A stretch of 20,116 nucleotides of DNA from an uncultured Fretibacterium sp. (GTDB taxonomy: Bacteria > Synergistota > Synergistia > Synergistales > Aminobacteriaceae), in contig CALBPU010000012.1 of the NCBI GenBank assembly GCA_937899395.1, forward strand, positions 1 through 20,116. Direction: 5' to 3'. Shown here in pieces: positions 15,216 through 20,116 of the stretch. A program made the translations under genes and the position numbers. How positions within the stretch are numbered: position 1 is the first letter of the stretch; the number at the start of each line of letters is the position of its first letter. A model generated the notes under the pieces. That model worked only from the letters and a program-made list of their open reading frames with translations, was not told where the DNA came from and did no database searches.

Positions 15216-16259
15216 ATGAACAAACAAGAAAATAATCTTAATCCTTTTGTAAATCAAGACAAAAATATTGAAGCCAAACAAGATGCTATTTTCGAGACAA
15301 TCAGTCAAGACGTTCCAGTCGCCGAAGAATTAATCCAAGATATTATAAGCGTAAACACGTCTTATGTTGACAATATCGTACTCGATCTAAACAAAGTATC
15401 AAACATCGCATTCAATCCTGAAAAAAATCTTGCACTGTACAAAGGTAACCTCCAAAGAATTGCCATGGAAAGGAAGGGCAGCAAGAAAGAAATCAACGCT
15501 CTTGTTTCGATAAACTTCGACTCTAAAGCAATGAAAGAGAAAGGGCTCAGTATACACGGTACAGAAAAACTTGCGCCTTTTGACAAAATAGTTCTTGATG
15601 CCGTCAATACTTTATATTTTGAAGGACACAACGAGTATATCACCACAGCCATGGTTTTTCATGTTATGACCGGCAACATAAATAAACGTATAACGCCCAA
15701 ATATTCCGAAGAAATCAACAACAGCCTGATAAAACTTCTCTTCACTCACATCACAATCGACGCTAGTGAAGAAGCCGTAATATACCCTAACCTCAAAAAT
15801 TTCAAATACCACAGCACTATTTTGCCGGGCGACATGGTTCAAGCTAAATTAAATGGCACCGAAGTTGCGTGTATTCATATATATAAAACACCACCACTAT
15901 ATTTATATGCCAATCATAAAAATCAAATAAGCAAAGTCGATATTACGCTACTTCAAAAACCTTTCGCCAAAGGAATACATGAAAATCAAGAAAGCATGAC
16001 ACTCCTTCATTATCTCTTGAGGAGAATAATCGCAGTGAAGAGCCTAAGCAACGCAATAAAATATGACACTCTTTACCATGATTTCGGATATGAAGAAGCT
16101 GGTAAACAATATAAATTATTCTTCAGAAAGAAGATCAAAGCAATTTTAGACGCATGGAAGGGTTCAATTTTCGGAGATATAAAATTTCTTGACTACTCGG
16201 AAAAAAAATTGGGAAGAACACCATACGAAATTATTCTCAATTGTAAATACTTAAAATGA
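15216..16259 (+). CDS. plasmid/phage-type replication initiator (winged-helix Rep)
   Basis: The 347-residue protein resembles replication-initiator-like proteins of plasmids and integrative elements of gut anaerobes. The block LAPFDKIVLDAVNTLYFEGH with ITTAMVFHVMTGN is a first winged-helix segment. ILPGDMVQAKLNGTEV and PPLYLYANHKNQISKVDITL follow, then LLHYLLRRIIAVK and a second helical unit IKYDTLYHDFGYE. The first ~70 residues are acidic and probably a loose tail. The ATG at 15216 follows AGGA by seven bases. It is the last gene of the operon, and repeats and hairpins fitting an origin lie directly downstream. The family assignment is from pattern memory. Confidence 0.7.
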   Translation: MNKQENNLNPFVNQDKNIEAKQDAIFETISQDVPVAEELIQDIISVNTSYVDNIVLDLNKVSNIAFNPEKNLALYKGNLQRIAMERKGSKKEINALVSINFDSKAMKEKGLSIHGTEKLAPFDKIVLDAVNTLYFEGHNEYITTAMVFHVMTGNINKRITPKYSEEINNSLIKLLFTHITIDASEEAVIYPNLKNFKYHSTILPGDMVQAKLNGTEVACIHIYKTPPLYLYANHKNQISKVDITLLQKPFAKGIHENQESMTLLHYLLRRIIAVKSLSNAIKYDTLYHDFGYEEAGKQYKLFFRKKIKAILDAWKGSIFGDIKFLDYSEKKLGRTPYEIILNCKYLK

Positions 16260-16400
16260 AATTACCCACAATAATAAAGTGGCAAACTAGACATCCCACC
16301 ATAAACGAAGGGTGCAAAACGTTTTACCAAACCCCAAAATTTTTACACTAAAAGCGTTGCGCCACAAGACTTTACGAGGATGCCGATTTTTAGATAAGTA

Positions 16401-16423
16401 TAATAAGCTTTATAAGCTTATTA
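16401..16423. repeat. perfect 10-bp inverted repeat
   Basis: TAATAAGCTT (16401-16410) and AAGCTTATTA (16414-16423) are separated by TAT. No T-run follows, so it is better read as a protein-binding or origin hairpin than a terminator. Confidence 0.75.
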
Positions 16424-16431
16424 GAGCCATC

Positions 16432-16457
16432 GAGGTTGGGTTTAAAAACCCAACCTC
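16432..16457. repeat. perfect 12-bp inverted repeat, possibly a weak terminator
   Basis: GAGGTTGGGTTT (16432-16443) and AAACCCAACCTC (16446-16457) flank two A residues. As RNA it gives a 9-bp G/C-containing stem followed by only TTT. It may end the Rep transcript inefficiently or be an origin hairpin. Confidence 0.7.
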
Positions 16458-16476
16458 TTTACTGGCTCAGAAAAGA

Positions 16477-16505
16477 ATAATTCCACAGAAAAAAATAATT
16501 CCACA
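16477..16505 (+). repeat. iteron-like pair ATAATTCCACA
   Basis: Two exact copies of ATAATTCCACA (16477-16487, 16495-16505) have an 18-bp period. A third exact copy lies inverted at 16621-16631. Partial copies of the TTCCACA core occur at 16533-16541 (minus, with a mismatch), 16584-16590 (plus) and 16704-16710 (minus). They sit downstream of the initiator gene and are candidate binding sites for it. Confidence 0.5.
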
Positions 16506-16546
16506 CTGATGACTTCGTGTTTTCCCAAGTACTGTGGCAATAAAAA

Positions 16547-16723
16547 TGTCTTTCTCAATTAAATTTGCTGTTAAATCAAGTGCTTCCACAATGAAGGATG
16601 GAATTCCCCAATCTTAGAACTGTGGAATTATATAATGGAGTTATTCAATATTTGGTAGCGTCAGATTTGTTGAAAAATTTGGGTGAGGAGTGCCCCCAAG
16701 CAGTGTGGAAATATTTCGATTAA
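16547..16723 (+). pseudogene. possible small gene broken in a CCCC run
   Basis: An ATG at 16547 opens MSFSIKFAVKSSASTMKDGI and stops soon after a CCCC run (16606-16609). The next frame continues as LRTVELYNGVIQYLVASDLL and ends ...CPQAVWKYFD at a TAA at 16721-16723. Dropping one C would give one 58-residue protein. The composition of the second part looks like real protein, but the family is unknown, the ribosome site is weak, and the stretch overlaps repeat copies. Confidence 0.3.
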
Positions 16724-17043
16724 AGTCTCGTATTGTAACTAAAATCTTCTCTGGGGGCTTCTACGGGGACAAAATAATCGAATTGAGCGTAGTAATGAAA
16801 TTGACAGGAGTAGTTGCTTTCACCGTAGCGATTTTTGAGGCACACGAACTCAATGTCTCTCGGTGTCGCCCTCTTGGCGGCTTTGACTTTTTCGCGTTTC
16901 TGCTTCAGCTTTGCTTCCTTGTCGAAAATGTCGTCGTTAATGACTTGGAGCTGAAGCCCCCAGATAACGTCCGCAGTATATTCAATGCCGCCGGATTCCT
17001 TAAAGCTTTCGTAGTCAATCGGGGTGAGGTAGCTTTCAAACAT
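16720..17043 (-). pseudogene. C-terminal fragment of a DnaB-like replicative helicase
   Basis: This frame reads SYLTPIDYESFKESGGIEYT, ADVIWGLQLQV, a basic stretch KLKQKREKVKAAKRATPRDI, then EFVCLKNRYGESNYSCQFHY. That is the last part of a RecA-fold DnaB/phage helicase: the 'FKESG-IEY-aDv--gLq' block and the 'KNR-G' strand and finger. Walker A and B and the N-terminal domain are missing. It overlaps the 3' end of the primase-like frame on the same strand by 139 bases, and homology switches from primase to helicase near 17026-17037. It is therefore a deletion remnant. No ribosome site precedes the ATG at 17043. Confidence 0.65.
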
Positions 17044-19526
17044 TCGGGGTTATCGAGCGCGCCCCAGTTTTCAAAATGACGGCTCAAATATTCCTGAACC
17101 GCTTTCCATCTCTGCAAAGCAACTCCGCGCAATTCCTGACCAGTGCGCTCTTTTGAATAACGCCATAATAAAATTAAATTATTTCCGTCTTCAACGATTC
17201 GGTTCGGTTCGGGGATTCCAGTATCGCGGTAATTACGGCAATGTTCTTTAATTTTCCTGATTTTTTCTTCGAGATTTTTGCCCGGACATCTGCTCAGAGT
17301 AACGTAATTGAAATAGAAATTTTCTATTACCTGCCGTCTGTCGTGGCGGTTCTTCGACTTAAATTCAACGATTGAACACTCGATTCTGTGTTTCCTGTCT
17401 AATTTTTTCGAGTAAGAAACAAAATCTGATTTTGAAATCCATTCATCAGTTCCTGCCGTAAGGTCGGATAAATAGAACCACGTCTTGCCGTAGTCTTCAT
17501 ATTTTTTACGGATCTGTGCTGCTTCTTTTTCGTCCGTCAGAGTTTCCTGAGGCTTCTGCGGTTTTGAAATTTGTCTCGAAGTTTTTGTTTCAGGAACAGC
17601 TTTTTTAGGTTGCGACTTCGCTGTCGATTTTTTCACCGCAGGTTGAGTTGAAACCTCCGGCTTAGTCTCAGAGATTTTTATTGTTTCGGGCGAAAATGCT
17701 TCAATCTCACGCGCAAATTTTTCAAAATCGTAATTTTCGCCCGTGAAAATAACACGGACGGTCCTGTCTTTCGTTTCGGGCTTGCAGTTCTTACTTCCCT
17801 CGACCCTCAAAACTCTTGCGCCGTCAGTTGCGTGGCTGTCCGCGCCGATTTCCTTGAAAATCTCAGCAAGTTTAATTTCAAGTTTTTCCCAGCGCAAAAA
17901 TTCGTTCACGGTCATGAGCTTGTCAAAGAAAAATTTTACGTGAACCCCGTTGCCGCTGAAAACCATTTCGCTTGGGGTAGGGATTTTTTTCTCGGCACAG
18001 AATTTCAAAATTAAATCTTTCCAGCCGTCAGCAGTGAGATTTTCTCCCGTGATTTTTCCGTCAATGTCAACAAAACAAGCCCTGAATGCCGCAACGTTCT
18101 CGACTTTTCTGCAACGCTCTGAAAATTCCAGCTGTGAAACGTAAACATTAAATTCATCAAAATCAGGAATTTTTATCCTAAGTGTACTTAATGCGTCGTG
18201 AACCCTATCAGCCGGAATCCAATATTCAGTCCATTTGCCGCGTTCGCCTTTTGACAATTTATTTTCAGTGCAGAGACAAGCCCAATAATTACTGCCCGAA
18301 TGAAGACGCGATAAATCGTCATTCAGCTTCGGAGTATGCTCGTTTTCCACAGGCGCGTTAATTTTTTCAATTTCACGGCTGAAAGTCGTTGCAACTACTG
18401 ACTTATTTCTGTTTTCAATTACGGCATTGTCAGAAGCTATGGTTTTAACAGCCCTGCCGAAATTCAAGCCAAGACGCTGTGCAAATTCTTCATAAGTCAG
18501 AATTTCATCGGCATCGCTGAATATGCTCGTAATTTTTCCCGTTTTCGTGTTCGGCGTTCCGACCACGCGCAACATTGAAGTCGCTTTTAATTGTTTCTCG
18601 TCAACCCCGAAATCCCAGAACAAACTGAATAATTTATCCTGCATATCGTCAAATTTTTTGTTAAATCTCGGATACATTATTTTAGGGTCATCGCGTTCTC
18701 CGCAATTTTTCATCGCGTTCTTCCACGGCCAGCGAAGTTCGAGCGTTTCGCAGTTATCGCCAGTGTCAACGATTACGGGCTTCGGGAGATTAAAATCTTC
18801 GCAACGTGCGTAAATTAATTCTTTCGCCTGTTCAAGTGTCGGAATATAACCGAGTTCGGACTTCCTAAAATTCAGGTGCAGGAAATTAAGCTGAATCGCC
18901 TCGATCCATTTTTCACGCTTGATGAGGCCGCGCCTTATTTCTTCGTATTGCTCACCATTTTCGCGAGTCCGTAAAATTTTTCTTTCTTTGATTTTTGAAA
19001 AGCCGAACGTATATTCAGCCGCCGTTGCCCAAAAATCGCAAGTGCTTATGTCTGTACGGCGCACGAATTTTTCAAGCTCCGAAGCTGAATAACTGTCGTA
19101 GAAAAACCGCCTGTCCGTCCGGGCTTTTTTCTCGATATTTTTTCTTTGGACGTAAATAAAAGTCGCTTCGCCACGCGGATTATGGTGTGTCCTTAGTGCC
19201 GCTTCTATTTTTCTTTTATTTTCCTGTCCCGTTTCCGTGATATAATTCACTAAATTCTCCTTTTTGTTTTTATTTGGCAAAAAGATTTTATCACAGAAAA
19301 GGGAGAAATTTTTTTTTGCCTTGCGATATTCAAGAATTTTATATTTCGGCATATGAAGTTCAAAGACGATTTCGCCCGTACCGTATTTTTTTTCGGAATA
19401 AAAAACTATCCGAACTTTCTGTTCGGCATTAAATAAATCGACTCCCTTAGTCTGACTGTTCAGGAAGCCCGGCACTCTCAACATTGCCGTTACCTGACAA
19501 TGAGCTTCAACAAGTCTGTCGGGCAA
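16905..19526 (-). CDS. multi-unit archaeo-eukaryotic primase (AEP)-like protein, truncated at both ends
   Basis: The open frame encodes 873 residues from a TTG at 19526, with no real start. Residues about 410-600 hold a full AEP catalytic set: CFVDIDGK (DxD, 484-491), SGNGVHVKF (the H motif, 524-532) and ATDGARVLRVEGSKN (566-580). Related but altered units occur at about 118-340 (LNFLHLNFRK, DTGDNCETLEL, KATSMLRVVGTPN) and about 670-833 (YFNYVTLSRC, EDGNNLILLW, LKAT). The N-terminus opens with a fourth tail (TAMLRVPGFLNSQTKG, 13-28). Only the 410-600 unit keeps the metal-binding D and H residues. A K/P/T-rich linker spans 620-665. Homology ends at K-A-T (about 17028). The last 40 residues are out-of-frame helicase sequence. 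It likely primed or copied element DNA. Confidence 0.7.
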   Translation of the reverse strand: MPDRLVEAHCQVTAMLRVPGFLNSQTKGVDLFNAEQKVRIVFYSEKKYGTGEIVFELHMPKYKILEYRKAKKNFSLFCDKIFLPNKNKKENLVNYITETGQENKRKIEAALRTHHNPRGEATFIYVQRKNIEKKARTDRRFFYDSYSASELEKFVRRTDISTCDFWATAAEYTFGFSKIKERKILRTRENGEQYEEIRRGLIKREKWIEAIQLNFLHLNFRKSELGYIPTLEQAKELIYARCEDFNLPKPVIVDTGDNCETLELRWPWKNAMKNCGERDDPKIMYPRFNKKFDDMQDKLFSLFWDFGVDEKQLKATSMLRVVGTPNTKTGKITSIFSDADEILTYEEFAQRLGLNFGRAVKTIASDNAVIENRNKSVVATTFSREIEKINAPVENEHTPKLNDDLSRLHSGSNYWACLCTENKLSKGERGKWTEYWIPADRVHDALSTLRIKIPDFDEFNVYVSQLEFSERCRKVENVAAFRACFVDIDGKITGENLTADGWKDLILKFCAEKKIPTPSEMVFSGNGVHVKFFFDKLMTVNEFLRWEKLEIKLAEIFKEIGADSHATDGARVLRVEGSKNCKPETKDRTVRVIFTGENYDFEKFAREIEAFSPETIKISETKPEVSTQPAVKKSTAKSQPKKAVPETKTSRQISKPQKPQETLTDEKEAAQIRKKYEDYGKTWFYLSDLTAGTDEWISKSDFVSYSKKLDRKHRIECSIVEFKSKNRHDRRQVIENFYFNYVTLSRCPGKNLEEKIRKIKEHCRNYRDTGIPEPNRIVEDGNNLILLWRYSKERTGQELRGVALQRWKAVQEYLSRHFENWGALDNPECLKATSPRLTTKALRNPAALNILRTLSGGFSSKSLTTTFSTRKQS

Positions 19527-19628
19527 GCTCTTGCCGTCATGAACATAAAGCCCCTCGTCATCATCTCAGCCTCATCCTTCCTTTCCGTAGGCGCATTCTT
19601 CCTCCTCAGGAAAAGGAAAGAGCAATAA
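19500..19628 (+). pseudogene. C-terminal membrane anchor of a surface protein (fragment)
   Basis: A plus-strand frame ends NIKPLVIISASSFLSVGAFF-LLRKRKEQ before a TAA at 19626-19628. A hydrophobic segment followed by a basic tail is the usual form of a sorting-signal or membrane-anchor C-terminus. No LPXTG or Synergist-type Cys motif is seen. The frame can be followed back to about 19500 (SFNKSVGQALAVM), where the opposite-strand primase homology starts, so the rest of the gene seems to have been replaced. A terminator follows at 19658. It could also be a 29-residue peptide from the ATG at 19539. Confidence 0.45.
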
Positions 19629-19657
19629 TTCACATTTGATATACACATAGAGGATTT

Positions 19658-19690
19658 ACCCAGGACCTTGACCGCCTGGGTTCTTCCTTT
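19658..19690 (+). terminator. terminator after the surface-protein fragment
   Basis: ACCCAGG (19658-19664) pairs perfectly with CCTGGGT (19675-19681) over a 10-base loop and is followed by TCTTCCTTT. It lies 30 bases after the TAA at 19626-19628. Confidence 0.6.
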
Positions 19691-19726
19691 ACGCCTATTG
19701 CCCGAGGAGCGGCAGTAGGCGTAAAG
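19687..19726 (+). repeat. 16-bp hairpin overlapping a ribosome-site-like AAAGGAGG
   Basis: CTTTACGCCTA (19687-19697) pairs perfectly with TAGGCGTAAAG (19716-19726). TTGCC/GGCAG extends the stem inwards with one G-U pair to an 8-base loop. The 3' arm runs into AAAGGAGG (19723-19730), so the hairpin could mask a ribosome site for the open frame at 19746. Confidence 0.7.
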
Positions 19727-20007
19727 GAGGAAAATCAATCCTTGTATGGCCATTCACCCTATGCATGCCGGGCCAAAGGCTCGGAGGAAGTCGGGCATAG
19801 GGCAGATATGGAGAGGGCCTCCTTTCAGACGGGGCCGGTTCATAGGCGTCCCTTCGACGTATCTGTGCACCCTAGCGATAGGGGGCAGTGCCATCCATGA
19901 ACAGTGGCATCCCCGGTTATCCTTTGCCAACCATAGGGATAATTTGAAGAGACCCATTGCCCAGCGACCTACTGACCATAGCGAGGGCGGTGGCCTCTTT
20001 TATTTTT
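19687..20007 (+). ncRNA. candidate structured RNA in a G+C-richer stretch
   Basis: After AT-rich DNA the base composition shifts and nested stems follow one another. These are 19687-19726; CCCTATGC/GCATAGGG (19757-19764, 19795-19802) around CCGGGCC-AAA-GGCTCGG (19768-19784); CCCTA-GCGA-TAGGG with a GNRA loop (19870-19883); TGCCA/TGGCA (19889-19909); and TTATCC/GGATAA (19917-19942). A last small hairpin (19983-19997) is followed by TTTTATTTTT, a plausible terminator. No known RNA family could be assigned: the RNase P, tmRNA and SRP signatures are absent. A competing reading is a protein frame open through the same stretch. Confidence 0.4.
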
Positions 20008-20116
20008 GCCCGGTGGGATACGCGTTCGTTGACGGATTGGCGAAATTTCCCAAATCGGGCAAAACGGAAAAAGCCTTGACCAATCCACAACATTTTTCAA
20101 ATGGCGGTTTTCCCAG
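19746..20116 (+). CDS. open reading frame running off the window edge
   Basis: From the ATG at 19746 no stop occurs in 123 codons to the end of the window. The product is R/G/P/H-rich (MAIHPMHAGPKARRKSG..., later YFCPVGYAFVDGLAKFPKSG) and matches no family I know. AGGAGG lies 15 bases upstream, which is too far for a normal ribosome site. The frame could be a by-product of the higher G+C content and RNA structure. It is listed because it is long and unbroken. Confidence 0.3.
   Translation, partial: MAIHPMHAGPKARRKSGIGQIWRGPPFRRGRFIGVPSTYLCTLAIGGSAIHEQWHPRLSFANHRDNLKRPIAQRPTDHSEGGGLFYFCPVGYAFVDGLAKFPKSGKTEKALTNPQHFSNGGFP
20004..20086. repeat. overlapping inverted repeats at the right edge
   Basis: TTTTGCCCG (20004-20012) pairs with CGGGCAAAA (20056-20064). 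GGATTGG (20034-20040) pairs with CCAATCC (20080-20086). The two pairs interleave, so they form alternative structures or a pseudoknot-like arrangement, not a simple hairpin. The element may continue beyond the window. Confidence 0.45.

Larger units (their letters stand above)
16260..16546. other. gene-free region, candidate replication origin
   Basis: No gene is supported here. The stretch downstream of the initiator contains a near-palindrome around AAAACGTTTT (16316-16325), two perfect long inverted repeats (16401-16423, 16432-16457) and an 18-bp-period repeat (16477-16505). It has only short AT-rich runs besides. This density of symmetry next to a Rep gene is what an iteron or hairpin origin looks like, but no DnaA box with the exact consensus was found. 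Confidence 0.45.

Noticed and set aside
16312..16509. 65-codon plus-strand frame after the Rep gene
   Set aside because: It lies across two perfect hairpins and a repeat pair, starts at a GTG inside its own supposed ribosome site, and has no protein-like pattern.
19658..19690. GACCGCCTGGG resembles the conserved 3' part of a ZTP (pfl) riboswitch
   Set aside because: The 5' domain and the GGGAG-type segment before it are missing; it is explained by a simple terminator stem.
19781..19806. GGAGGAAGTCGGGC...ATAGGGCAG resembles the P4-region opening of bacterial RNase P RNA
   Set aside because: The universal 3' block (ACAGAA...GGCTTA) and the GGTAAACCC-type segment are absent, and the match needs several missing bases.
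19754..19957. 67-codon minus-strand frame in the G+C-rich region
   Set aside because: It has no ribosome site or protein-like pattern; it probably mirrors RNA structure and higher G+C.
1..20116. tRNA genes, CRISPR arrays and complete insertion sequences
   Set aside because: No cloverleaf with a TTCGA-type loop, no regular spaced repeat array and no transposase pattern was found on either strand.

Overview
This is an AT-rich bacterial window, read here as a stretch of chromosome next to, or mixed with, a decaying mobile element. The host cannot be named from the sequence alone. The secreted FlgT_N/LPP20-like and Sel1-like proteins, the AAA-ATPase/PD-(D/E)XK genes and the gut-type phage genes would fit a host-associated anaerobe, for example Synergistota-like, but this is a weak inference. 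No tRNA, rRNA or CRISPR array was seen.

Layout. 1-187: the 3' end of a plus-strand gene, broken by a one-base shift. 259-3529 (minus): an operon of an AAA_14/DUF4143 ATPase, a DUF1810 protein and an AAA-ATPase with a C-terminal PD-(D/E)XK domain. 3590-8095 (minus): a three-gene operon of exported proteins ending in a strong terminator. Its first gene has an in-frame TAA just after a perfect signal peptide. 8208-9337 (minus): a single uracil-DNA-glycosylase-like gene with a clear promoter and terminator. 9426-9653 (plus): a small ribbon-helix-helix-like regulator.

9726-13706 (minus): a phage-type block. It holds a DUF669-type ssDNA-binding protein, a RecE-like exonuclease split by a frameshift, a RecT-like annealing protein cut to its N-terminus, and several small proteins of unknown function. 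13888-16259 (plus): a divergent replication operon of a double ribbon-helix-helix-like protein, an unknown 264-residue protein and a plasmid/phage-type replication initiator. It is followed by perfect inverted repeats and an 18-bp-period repeat pair that could be an origin. 16547-16723 may hold a small broken gene.

16720-19526 (minus): a large archaeo-eukaryotic-primase-type protein made of about four related units, only one of which keeps the catalytic motifs. It is cut at both ends and joined out of frame to the 3' end of a DnaB-like helicase gene. 19500-19628 (plus): what looks like the C-terminal membrane anchor of a surface protein, followed by a terminator. 19687-20116: a stretch visibly richer in G+C with dense inverted repeats. 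It may be a structured RNA, but one reading frame is also open from 19746 to the window edge.

How the parts fit: RecE, RecT, an SSB-like protein, an initiator, a primase and a helicase are the usual replication and recombination set of a phage or integrated plasmid. At least four of its genes are broken here, so the element looks immobile and in decay. Independent single-base lesions in host-like genes (1-187, 8009-8011) mean that assembly or sequencing error should be excluded before all of this is read as biology.
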